A stretch of 6,540 nucleotides of DNA, taken from positions 1-6,540 of the forward strand of contig JAKAMV010000598.1 of the NCBI GenBank assembly GCA_021812735.1. The letters are read 5' to 3'. The first letter of the stretch is position 1. Every line of letters starts with the position of its first letter. Of this stretch, positions 1 through 4,895 are shown in pieces. The translations under genes and the position numbers were made by a program. This DNA comes from Chloroflexota bacterium (lineage in GTDB: Bacteria; Chloroflexota; Limnocylindria; Limnocylindrales; CSP1-4). A model generated the notes under the pieces. It saw nothing but the letters and a program-made list of their open reading frames with translations. It was not told the DNA's origin and ran no database searches.

Positions 1-369
1 GCCCCAGTAGCGCCACTGCCAGCCTGACTCATCCCTGGCGAAGACGCCGGTCGTCCAGTAGGGGACCGACTCCTCGACGCCGTCGCGGCGGGTGATGACC
101 ACGCCGAGGACCTGGGCCCAGGCCACGTCCCGCTCGCGCCAGACTCTGACCTCCTCCGGAGTCCACGTAAAGCCCCATCCGGCGATGGTCCGCCCGACCT
201 GACCGACCACCTCCGGTCCGTACATCAGCTCGCCCTGTCCGGAGCCCGCCACCGTCATGTCGGGATGCGCGAACAGCTCGCCGGGGTCCGCTCCCGGCGT
301 CGACATCCGGCGATACGTCTCGCGAACGAGGCCCTCGATCTCGGCTCGCGTCACATCGTCCGCCAGCAT
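1..369 (-). CDS. SnoaL-like / NTF2-fold domain protein, 3' end off the window
   Basis: The 123 visible residues run without a stop to the left edge, so the C-terminus is missing. The N-terminus is a helix with acidic and arginine residues (DDVTRAEIEGLVRETYRRM). It is followed by an aspartate/histidine turn (FAHPDMTVAGSG), a GPEVVGQVGRTI helix, then beta strands with aromatic residues (VAWAQVLGVV, YWTTGVF). This order matches the SnoaL-like (SnoaL_3 type) branch of the NTF2 cone fold, members of which bind small hydrophobic ligands or act as isomerases or cyclases. No catalytic residue can be assigned and the substrate is unknown. The chosen ATG has a strong GAGGAGGAG Shine-Dalgarno five bases upstream. 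An in-frame ATG at 420 would add 17 residues but has no comparable site. The gene is divergent from the methyltransferase at 626. The family call is fairly safe, the function open. Confidence 0.75.
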   Translation of the reverse strand, partial: MLADDVTRAEIEGLVRETYRRMSTPGADPGELFAHPDMTVAGSGQGELMYGPEVVGQVGRTIAGWGFTWTPEEVRVWRERDVAWAQVLGVVITRRDGVEESVPYWTTGVFARDESGWQWRYWG

Positions 370-495
370 CAGCTCCTCCTCGTCGATCCCGTCGCGACTT
401 CCAGTCGGTAGGGCAATCATTCCACTGGTGGCGGGCCCTGGTGCGCCCGCAGCGGCGTGCGCGGGTGCGCCTTCTTCTCCTCGTGTCGCCGCGAG

Positions 496-501
496 TACCC
501 T
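496..501 (+). promoter_or_regulatory. possible -10 hexamer ahead of short ORF
   Basis: TACCCT fits the TANNNT pattern of a -10 box. It lies five bases before the ATG of the 33-codon frame at 507, a spacing that would allow a leaderless transcript. The only -35 candidate is the weak TTCTTC at 472-477 with an 18-base spacer. In the intergenic region 370-625 this is the best promoter candidate for the plus-strand methyltransferase, but one hexamer can easily arise by chance. Confidence 0.2.
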
Positions 502-506
502 CAGCC

Positions 507-608
507 ATGCGCGACGCAGCGACCTTGCAGGGAAATCCGCGGAAACTCGCGGGCAGCGGCCGGATCGTGCGCGGTGGCAAGCCGGCTCATCTGATCCGGT
601 CGCCATGA
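507..608 (+). CDS. possible 33-residue upstream ORF
   Basis: A short frame begins MRDAATLQGNPRKL and ends HLIRSP. Its TGA overlaps an ATG at 605 as ATGA, and that ATG is in frame with the methyltransferase, seven codons before its preferred start. The arrangement could be a leader peptide with translational coupling. There is no Shine-Dalgarno site, only a possible -10 hexamer just upstream. I recognise no family, and third-position GC is not distinctive. It may equally be chance. Confidence 0.2.
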   Translation: MRDAATLQGNPRKLAGSGRIVRGGKPAHLIRSP

Positions 609-610
609 CG

Positions 611-618
611 AGGAGAGG
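611..618 (+). promoter_or_regulatory. Shine-Dalgarno site deciding the methyltransferase start
   Basis: AGGAGAGG lies seven bases before the ATG at 626. It makes that codon the preferred start over the upstream in-frame ATG at 605 and over a much longer open frame reaching back to 257. Confidence 0.7.
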
Positions 619-625
619 ATGGGCT

Positions 626-1654
626 ATGAGCGAGCTGCCGCAACTCTTCGAGGATGTCGCCCGCTGGTACGCAGTGACGGCGCTCGCGCTCGGGATACGG
701 ACGGGCTTGATCGACCCCCTTCTAGCCGGTGGCGGGAGCGCCGCTGAGCTCGCCGCGGTGGCCGGGGTCGACCCCGACAACGCCGCCCGCTGGGCAGATG
801 CGATGGTCGCCGCGGGCTATGCGACGGTGGCGGATGGACGCTTCGAGCCGCGCGAGGAGACCCTCGGGCTGCTCCGCGGCGGTGTCCCGATCGACGTCCG
901 CGCGGTCGTCGAGCTGCTCGTGCCGCTCGGGTCGCTCCTGCCGCGCGTCGTCACGGCGATCCGCGACGGGGACGGCATCGGGTCGGCGGAGTTCCAGGCC
1001 GCGCTCGGGATGACGTCGGAGCGGGTGAACGCCCCGACATACCGCGCCTTCCTCCTCGACGAGTGGATCGCCGGCCACCCTGAGCTGGCGGCCGCCCTCG
1101 AGCGCGGCATCGACGTCGCCGAAGTCGGGCCGGGCAGCGGCACCGCGCTGCGGATCCTGGCGAGCGCATTCCCCGCCTCGCGCTTCGTCGGCTACGACGT
1201 GGATGTTGCGACGGTCCGGGAGGCAGTTGCCGCCGCGGCGGCGGAGGGCCTCGCGAACCTGCGCTTCGAGGCGGTCGATGGCGGTGCCATGCCAAGGGCT
1301 AGCTTCGACCTTGTCTGCATGTTCGACGCCTTCCACCATGTGACCGATCCGTCCGGGGTCCTCGACGGGATGCGCGCCGCGCTGCGTCCGGGTGGTTCGC
1401 TGCTCCTCGCCGAGTCCGCCGTGTCGGGCGATCCCACGACGGATGCGGCCGATCCGACCTCGCCGATCATCTACGGCTGCGACCTTCTCTACTGCTACCA
1501 GGAGAGCAAGCTCCCCAGTCGCCCGGGGACGGGCGCCACGTGGCCCGCCCGCGAGCTCGGAGCGATGCTCGCCGACCACGGGTTCTCCGAGGCCGGGCGC
1601 GTGGCGTCGCAGGCGGGGTACGTCGTGATCCGGGCAGTGCCGCTCCGCACCTGA
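626..1654 (+). CDS. SAM-dependent class I methyltransferase, Rv2258c-like
   Basis: The protein has 342 residues. Residues 1-90 look like the N-terminal winged-helix/dimerisation region of this family (ALGIRTGLIDPL, then SAAELAAVAGVD). Residues 164-173 (VAEVGPGSGT) are the glycine-rich SAM-binding motif I. D191 in VGYDVD is placed to hold the SAM ribose. LVCMFDAFHHVTDP (229-242) is the post-core motif, and ALRPGGSLLLAES (252-264) the following strand. The tail with IIYGCDLLYCYQESKLPS and the closing ADHGF...GYVVIRA resemble Rv2258c-type and related small-molecule methyltransferases. The acceptor is unknown; a natural-product or lipid substrate is inference. The start is chosen because AGGAGAGG precedes it by seven bases. 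The frame stays open upstream to 257, but that part is arginine/serine-rich and has no family signature. The gene converges on the LuxR-type gene with a 12-nt gap. Confidence 0.9.
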   Translation: MSELPQLFEDVARWYAVTALALGIRTGLIDPLLAGGGSAAELAAVAGVDPDNAARWADAMVAAGYATVADGRFEPREETLGLLRGGVPIDVRAVVELLVPLGSLLPRVVTAIRDGDGIGSAEFQAALGMTSERVNAPTYRAFLLDEWIAGHPELAAALERGIDVAEVGPGSGTALRILASAFPASRFVGYDVDVATVREAVAAAAAEGLANLRFEAVDGGAMPRASFDLVCMFDAFHHVTDPSGVLDGMRAALRPGGSLLLAESAVSGDPTTDAADPTSPIIYGCDLLYCYQESKLPSRPGTGATWPARELGAMLADHGFSEAGRVASQAGYVVIRAVPLRT

Positions 1655-1666
1655 CGTCCGGGGCTA

Positions 1667-1942
1667 TCACGGGCGAGTACTGACCTCGACCGCCGGGTCA
1701 GCCGGCGAGGGTTCGGGTAGCCGCGGCGCCAGGATCCACACGAGCTGCGCCGTGGTCGTCGCCCCGACCTTGGACCGAGCGTTCGCCAGGTGGTGTTTGA
1801 CCGTCGAGTACGACCACCCGAGGCCGCGGGCGGCCGCCTGCTCAGAGCCCGCGACCAGGACGGCTGCGACCACTGCGACCTCGCGGTCGGTGGCGCGGGC
1901 GGCTGATCGGGACGTTCTGCGCGTCACGCGCTTCGCAGCCAC
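1667..1942 (-). CDS. stand-alone LuxR-type helix-turn-helix regulator
   Basis: The core is a complete GerE/LuxR four-helix DNA-binding domain: ATDREVAVVAAVL, then AAARGLGWSYSTVKHHLANA, then RSKVGATTTAQLVWILAPRL. The STVKHHLANARSKVG stretch is the recognition helix plus the segment after it. No receiver, PAS, autoinducer or ATPase domain precedes it, so the protein is under half the usual LuxR-regulator length. It could be a free-standing small regulator or the surviving end of a larger gene. The start is uncertain: a TTG at 2005, a GTG at 1942 (used here) and a GTG at 1927 are all in frame, and none has a good ribosome-binding site. The TTG would lie inside the tRNA-like repeat, which argues against it. 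Target genes are unknown; neighbours are the convergent methyltransferase and the PIN/AbrB pair. Confidence 0.75.
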   Translation of the reverse strand: MAAKRVTRRTSRSAARATDREVAVVAAVLVAGSEQAAARGLGWSYSTVKHHLANARSKVGATTTAQLVWILAPRLPEPSPADPAVEVSTRP

Positions 1943-1999
1943 TCGCAGGGCTCGGGCGGCTCGGCCAGCCGCATGGTGATCGGAAGGTCGGTGGTCGCG

Positions 2000-2024
2000 G
2001 GGCAACGCCTCTCGCCCCGACCAA
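2000..2024 (+). repeat. tRNA 3'-end-like direct repeat, copy A
   Basis: This 25-bp copy matches 2885-2909 at 23 positions. Both begin GGGCAA, differ at the next two bases, and end with the same 17 bases CCTCTCGCCCCGACCAA. The shared part reads like the end of a tRNA gene: T-stem 3' strand CCTCT, acceptor strand CGCCCCG, discriminator A, then CCA. The 5' half of a tRNA is absent. It lies downstream of the PIN toxin gene, before the LuxR-type gene. Sequence identity is seen directly; the att-site reading is inference. Confidence 0.65.
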
Positions 2025-2153
2025 AGCTTCGAGCCTCCAGTCCACCAGCTGCGGTCAGCCGGCGCTCAGCCTCTTGCCGGAGCTGTGCGGAGAGAGACCG
2101 CTGCGTCTGCCACCGGCGCCCTGACGTCAGACGAACTCGGCGTGTCATGTTGT

Positions 2154-2173
2154 CGCGGGAATCACTCCCCGCG
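2154..2173 (-). terminator. hairpin over the end of the PIN toxin gene
   Basis: CGCGGG and CCCGCG form a perfect six-base stem with an eight-base loop, straddling the toxin stop codon. No T-run follows on the minus strand, so this could be a weak terminator, an mRNA-stabilising hairpin or simply GC-rich chance. Confidence 0.25.
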
Positions 2174-2578
2174 GGCTGAGACCAGGTCCACTGGCACGGG
2201 CAGTTCGGGCCACCCTGCATCGGTGGTGACCACGCGCGTCGCCCCGAGCACAACTGCAGTCGCGATGACCAGGGAGTCGGGCAACCTCAACCGGGTGCCG
2301 TGACGGGCGCGCAGGTCGGCGGCTCTGGCAGCGATCGCTCGGGTGATGGGCTCGACGCTCGCCGGCAGTGCGTCCACGAAGGCGGCGACCGTGTCGACTG
2401 CCTCGCCGCCCCGACGGTGCGGCGCCACCAGGATCTCGGCGTACGCCGAGGCCGGGAGCACGAGCCTGCCGCCGCGCCCGAGGGCCTCGCGTGTCGCGTC
2501 GACCGCGGCAGCGTGGTGCAGGTCGGCCGCATCGAGGACGGCGATGAGCACGCCCGCGTCGAGAACGGTCAGCTCCAC
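2162..2578 (-). CDS. PIN-domain toxin, VapC-like
   Basis: The 138-residue protein has the usual VapC length and the four acidic PIN residues in order: D7 in VLDAGVLIAVL, E48 in ASAYAEILV, D101 in LRLPDSLVIATA and D120 in VVTTDAGW. PIN toxins are Mg-dependent endoribonucleases, typically cutting tRNA or rRNA to stop translation; the target here cannot be told. Translation starts at a GTG inside the antitoxin gene, with ten bases of overlap, so the two are very likely translationally coupled. The partner is an AbrB-type antitoxin rather than the ribbon-helix-helix type used by the second module at 3295. All four catalytic positions are present, so the toxin looks intact. Confidence 0.9.
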   Translation of the reverse strand: MELTVLDAGVLIAVLDAADLHHAAAVDATREALGRGGRLVLPASAYAEILVAPHRRGGEAVDTVAAFVDALPASVEPITRAIAARAADLRARHGTRLRLPDSLVIATAVVLGATRVVTTDAGWPELPVPVDLVSARGE

Positions 2579-2820
2579 TCGCGCCGCAGCTCGTCGAGCT
2601 CGCCCGCGCCGTACAGGTCGGTGAGCGCGCCGGCAAAGCGAGCCACGGGGTCATCGTCGCGGATCAGCGCGACCTCTCCCGGTCCCCGGACCTCTGCCCG
2701 CAGGCGGTCGCCGGTGCGGATTCCCGCCTCCTCGAGCGCATCCTGCGGGATCGTCACCTGGTGCTTGCCGCTGACCCGTGTGTACCCCCGCCGCCGCCTG
2801 GTCTTTACTCGCATGTCCAT
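2569..2820 (-). CDS. AbrB/MazE-type antitoxin of the PIN toxin
   Basis: The 83-residue protein has a swapped-hairpin AbrB DNA-binding region at about residues 15-55 (VSGKHQVTIPQDALEEAGI, RTGDRLRAEV, EVALIRD). Its acidic C-terminal tail (DDPVARFAGALTDLYG, ELDELRREW) is of the sort that folds into the toxin's active site. It should bind and neutralise the downstream PIN protein and repress its own promoter. Codons TTG 2826, ATG 2820 and ATG 2814 are all in frame. I chose 2820 because a -10-like hexamer ends exactly six bases upstream and no Shine-Dalgarno site serves any of the three, which suggests a leaderless mRNA. The last codons overlap the toxin start by ten bases. The pair is bracketed by tRNA-like direct repeats. 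Confidence 0.88.
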   Translation of the reverse strand: MDMRVKTRRRRGYTRVSGKHQVTIPQDALEEAGIRTGDRLRAEVRGPGEVALIRDDDPVARFAGALTDLYGAGELDELRREWS

Positions 2821-2826
2821 GAGCAA

Positions 2827-2856
2827 AGCTTACGGCCGCGGGCTCCGCTCGCGCAA
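2827..2856 (-). promoter_or_regulatory. promoter of the AbrB/PIN operon
   Basis: On the minus strand, TTGCGC (2856-2851, -35-like) and TAAGCT (2832-2827, -10-like) are separated by 18 bases. The ATG at 2820 begins seven bases after the -10, where transcription would be expected to start, so the message would be leaderless. The spacing is good and the hexamers imperfect. Confidence 0.45.
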
Positions 2857-3263
2857 CACACGCGCCTCGAGCCCCGGTTTGTCAGGGCAAGTCCTCTCGC
2901 CCCGACCAACCGGTTCACTCGCGGCCCCACTCCTCACTCGTCTGCCGTCTGCCCCGGCCGCCTCTGGCTCCACCTGATGGTTGAAACGCTGACGAGTCGG
3001 CCCTCCGCGACCCACTGAGCGAGGAACCTGGGCGCACAAGCAGCCCTTCACCCTCCAGCGTGTGCTGCTCGGGCCATCTCGTCCGTACAGGTGCTACTCA
3101 GTCGGCCTCCCTGTCAACGCGGCGGATGCGGCGCGCTGGATTGCCGGCCGCGAGCCGCGGTGTCGGTGGCGTCTGCCCGCCTCGCCCACGTACACCGTCC
3201 GTCGACGAGTTCCGACGCGGACGTGGCCGCTTCGAGCGCTCATTGATGGCGCACCCCACTGCG
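2857..3263. other. gene-free region between divergent toxin-antitoxin operons
   Basis: No frame here shows a protein-family signature; short open frames on both strands are rich in Arg/Pro/Ser and look like GC-rich noise. The region holds the second tRNA-like repeat (2885-2909) and a small perfect-stem hairpin GCTGAC-GA-GTCGGC at 2988-3001 (one G-T pair). Base composition is a little less GC-biased than in the genes. From about 3060 to 3240 I see nothing I can assign. Confidence 0.5.
2885..2909 (+). repeat. tRNA 3'-end-like direct repeat, copy B
   Basis: This copy has the same orientation as copy A, exactly 885 bases to its right. It is the closer match to a tRNA end, reading CAAGTCCTCTCGCCCCGACCA, with T-loop-like CAAGT before the T-stem strand. 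The expected 5' T-stem strand AGAGG and a matching acceptor 5' strand are missing upstream, so it is not a functional tRNA gene. It lies just upstream of the AbrB/PIN promoter. Confidence 0.65.
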
Positions 3264-3282
3264 GTTGTGCAGGTCGTTGTGC
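3264..3282 (+). repeat. tandem GTTGTGC half-sites upstream of vapB
   Basis: GTTGTGC occurs at 3264-3270 and again at 3276-3282, a 12-base period, close to one helical turn. The second copy supplies the left arm of the inverted repeat over the -10 box. Repeated half-sites on one face of the helix suit cooperative binding by a ribbon-helix-helix antitoxin. Confidence 0.45.
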
Positions 3283-3295
3283 GATAATCCGCACA
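3278..3295 (+). promoter_or_regulatory. inverted-repeat operator over the vapB promoter
   Basis: TGTGCG-ATAATC-CGCACA is a perfect inverted repeat with six-base arms around a six-base centre. It contains most of the -10 box and its last base is the A of the vapB start codon. Binding here would block RNA polymerase directly. VapB/VapBC complexes usually repress their own promoter, so this is the natural operator. Confidence 0.55.
3280..3288 (+). promoter_or_regulatory. extended -10 promoter of vapBC
   Basis: TGCGATAAT reads as an extended -10 element: TG, one base, then GATAAT, one mismatch from TATAAT. No good -35 is present at the normal distance (3260-3265 reads TGCGGT), which an extended -10 can tolerate. 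Exactly six bases separate it from the ATG at 3295, so the transcript is likely leaderless. Confidence 0.6.
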
Positions 3296-3495
3296 TGGCC
3301 ACCAACCTCGACATCAATCCAAGACTGTTGCAGCGCGCGCTCGAGGTGAGCGGAGAACGGACCAAGACTGCGGTCGTGACCCGGGCGCTCGAGGAGTACG
3401 TGGCGCGGCGTGAGCAGAAGCGCCTGCTCGAGCTGTTCGGAGCGCTCGAGTGGGACCGCCGGTTTGACTACAAGGCCGAGCGCTCCCGGGCGTGA
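3295..3495 (+). CDS. vapB: VapB antitoxin, ribbon-helix-helix type
   Basis: The 66-residue protein has the layout of the VapB_antitoxin (DUF2191) family. It opens with a short N-terminal beta strand (TNLDINPRLL), followed by GERTKTAVVTRALEEYVARR forming the helices of the DNA-binding fold. The C-terminus LLELFGALEWDRRFDYKAER is the conserved toxin-wrapping tail. It should neutralise the VapC encoded next and, in complex, repress the promoter at 3280. The frame is open to 3265, but ATG 3295 is chosen because the family's N-terminus begins there and an extended -10 box ends six bases upstream. There is no Shine-Dalgarno site. The stop codon overlaps the toxin start as GTGA. Confidence 0.92.
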   Translation: MATNLDINPRLLQRALEVSGERTKTAVVTRALEEYVARREQKRLLELFGALEWDRRFDYKAERSRA

Positions 3496-3896
3496 GCCTG
3501 TTCGTCGACACGAGCGTCTGGTCGCTGGCGTTCCGCCGCGACCAGGTACAGCACGAGCCGGCGGTCGATCGGCTGCATCAGGCCCTCGACGGCAGCGAAA
3601 CGGTCTTCTCGACCGGCCTCGTCCTGCAGGAGCTGCTCCAGGGGTTCTCCGGACCCAAGGCGCGGGAGGCGATCATCGAGCGCTTCGCGGCCCTGCCTCT
3701 GCTGGTGCCCGATCGCGAGGACCACATCGCGGCGGCTGAGATCCGCAATGCGTGTCGACGCGCCGGGGTTCAGATTGGGACGATCGACGCGCTCCTGGCG
3801 CGGCTGTGCTCGCGGCATGATCTCGTCATGCTCACCACCGATCACGACTTCAATCGCATGGTCTCGCAGGTGCCGCTCAGCATCTGGCGTTCGTAG
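3492..3896 (+). CDS. vapC: VapC toxin, PIN-domain ribonuclease
   Basis: The 134-residue PIN protein has the acidic residues D6 (LFVDTSVWSLAF), E47 (GLVLQELLQGF), D99 (GTIDALLARL) and D117/D119 (LTTDHDFNRM). The VDTSVW start and LQELLQG helix are typical of VapC. It is a Mg-dependent endoribonuclease that would inhibit translation; the RNA target cannot be told from sequence. The GTG start shares four bases (GTGA) with the vapB stop, the classic coupling that keeps antitoxin made first. All catalytic positions are intact. It is unrelated in detail to the PIN toxin at 2162, so this is not a simple duplication of the same module. Confidence 0.93.
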   Translation: MSLFVDTSVWSLAFRRDQVQHEPAVDRLHQALDGSETVFSTGLVLQELLQGFSGPKAREAIIERFAALPLLVPDREDHIAAAEIRNACRRAGVQIGTIDALLARLCSRHDLVMLTTDHDFNRMVSQVPLSIWRS

Positions 3897-3906
3897 GTCG
3901 TTCTCG

Positions 3907-3928
3907 CGGGGCCCCGGCTCATGAGCCG
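3907..3928. terminator. adjacent perfect palindromes after vapC
   Basis: CGGGGCCCCG (3907-3916) and CGGCTCATGAGCCG (3915-3928) are perfect palindromes sharing two bases, beginning 11 bases after the vapC stop. As RNA, each folds into a tight hairpin. No T-run follows, so a factor-independent terminator is doubtful; they could also be a protein-binding site. The location between convergent genes favours a transcription-end role. Confidence 0.3.
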
Positions 3929-3929
3929 C

Positions 3930-4009
3930 GTGAGGTGCCAATATCCATCCATCCCGCGGCGAGGTCGTACTCGTGGATCATGCAACCTCTCGCTCGTCGG
4001 CCACCTCAC
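3930..4009. repeat. long-range inverted repeat between convergent genes
   Basis: GTGAGGTG (3930-3937) and CACCTCAC (4002-4009) are exact inverted copies with a 64-base interval. The segment between them has noticeably more A and T than the genes around it. No gene is seen between the vapC stop and the channel gene's end at 4076. The role is unknown and chance is possible. Confidence 0.25.
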
Positions 4010-4051
4010 GATTGAATAATGGCGCCCCTCACGGTGGAGAGCTGTCCGAGC

Positions 4052-4066
4052 CCGAGGCCTCCTCGG
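4052..4066 (-). terminator. hairpin after the ion-channel gene
   Basis: CCGAGG and CCTCGG form a perfect six-base stem with a three-base loop, nine bases beyond the channel stop codon on the minus strand. No T-run is visible, so it is a weak candidate for the end of the lipoprotein-channel operon. Confidence 0.3.
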
Positions 4067-4075
4067 AGAACCGCG

Positions 4076-4882
4076 TCACGCAAGCAGGCGCCGCTTGGCC
4101 TGCACGAACTCCTCGTCGCTGAGCGAACCCTGCTCTCGCAGGGAGGCCAGGCGCTCGATTTCCTCGACCATCCGCCCACCTCGGCTGGCGTCGCGGGGAG
4201 GCTGCGTGGCGAGCAGGTAGCTCGTGACGGTCGCGGTGATTGCGCTGAAAAGCCCGATCCCGAGGAGCATCAGAACCATGGCCGCGAGCCGGCCCTCCGG
4301 GGTGATCGGGTAGACATCGCCGTAGCCTACGGTGGAGAGTGTGACGACGCCCCACCACAGCGCGTCGAAGGGCGAGTCGATCGTCTTGTTGACGCCGTGC
4401 TCGGCGGCGTAGAGCGCGATCGAACAGACGACCATCACCGCGATCCACGACACGACCAGCCAGGCGAAGCCGCGGTGCCGGGCGAGCCCGTCCAGGTGCA
4501 TGGCCGCGCGGTACACGCTCGCGAAGGTGCGCACCAGGCGCAGTAGCCGCAGCAAGCGAAGGACCCGCAGGGCACGGACCGGTGGGACCAGGGCCACCAC
4601 GTCGATCCAGTGGCCGCGCAGGTACTGGCTTCGGTCATGGGCCGCGAGTATCCGGACCGCGAACTCGAGCACGAACAGGGCGGTCAGCGCCAGTTCGAGC
4701 GCCTCGAGCTCCGGGCGGGAGCCTGCCGGCAGCTCGTCGATGAGGAAGCCCAGGGCGACGAACAGAACGGCCAAGGCACCCATGCCGAGTTCCCAGGCCA
4801 CCTCGTGGCGGGCCACGAAGCCGTTGAAGCGTTCGCGGAACCACGCCCCTTGGCGGGCGACGGCGACGTCGTCGGCGGTCAT
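4076..4882 (-). CDS. voltage-gated-type potassium channel with C-terminal SHOCT tail
   Basis: The 268-residue protein has six predicted membrane segments: S1 about 32-49, S2 60-80, S3 91-101, S4 102-118, S5 138-160 and S6 198-224. S4 carries arginine at every third position (R103, 106, 109, 112, 115, 118), a voltage-sensor signature. The pore helix leads into STVGYGDVYP, with the K+ filter TVGYGD at 184-189. Residues 241-268 (EIERLASLREQGSLSDEEF, QAKRRLLA) match the short SHOCT oligomerisation motif, in place of the RCK/TrkA domain many prokaryotic channels carry. It should form a tetramer conducting K+ across the cytoplasmic membrane. GGGAG lies eight bases before the ATG and abuts the stop of the upstream lipoprotein gene, with only 13 bases between the genes, so co-transcription is likely. 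Confidence 0.93.
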   Translation of the reverse strand: MTADDVAVARQGAWFRERFNGFVARHEVAWELGMGALAVLFVALGFLIDELPAGSRPELEALELALTALFVLEFAVRILAAHDRSQYLRGHWIDVVALVPPVRALRVLRLLRLLRLVRTFASVYRAAMHLDGLARHRGFAWLVVSWIAVMVVCSIALYAAEHGVNKTIDSPFDALWWGVVTLSTVGYGDVYPITPEGRLAAMVLMLLGIGLFSAITATVTSYLLATQPPRDASRGGRMVEEIERLASLREQGSLSDEEFVQAKRRLLA

Positions 4883-4895
4883 CGACTCTACTCCC

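Noticed and set aside
257..625. Long N-terminal extension of the methyltransferase frame
   Set aside because: The frame is open, but its residues are Ser/Arg/Pro-rich without family resemblance. Part of it lies antisense to the SnoaL-like gene, and a strong ribosome-binding site marks ATG 626.
722..1579. 285-codon minus-strand frame antisense to the methyltransferase
   Set aside because: Its composition is the Arg/Gly/Ala-rich shadow expected opposite a high-GC gene. The sense strand carries a clear SAM-binding motif, and no domain is visible on the antisense side.
2865..2909. A complete tRNA gene ending at copy B
   Set aside because: Only the 3' strand is present. No matching acceptor 5' strand, T-stem 5' strand or anticodon arm can be found in the preceding 75 bases.
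2974..3001. Hammerhead ribozyme core (CTGATG, GAAAC and CTGACGA close together)
   Set aside because: The elements are in the wrong order or too close. There is no room for stem II between CTGATG and GAAAC, and no cleavage triplet follows the hairpin at 2988-3001.
3060..3287. Short plus-strand frames before vapB as possible genes
   Set aside because: They overlap each other in different frames, lack ribosome-binding sites and family resemblance, and run into the vapB promoter and operator.
4019..4546. 175-codon plus-strand frame antisense to the channel, starting after an AT-rich GAATAAT
   Set aside because: The frame lies almost entirely opposite the well-supported channel gene and has shadow composition. 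The AT-rich start alone is not enough.
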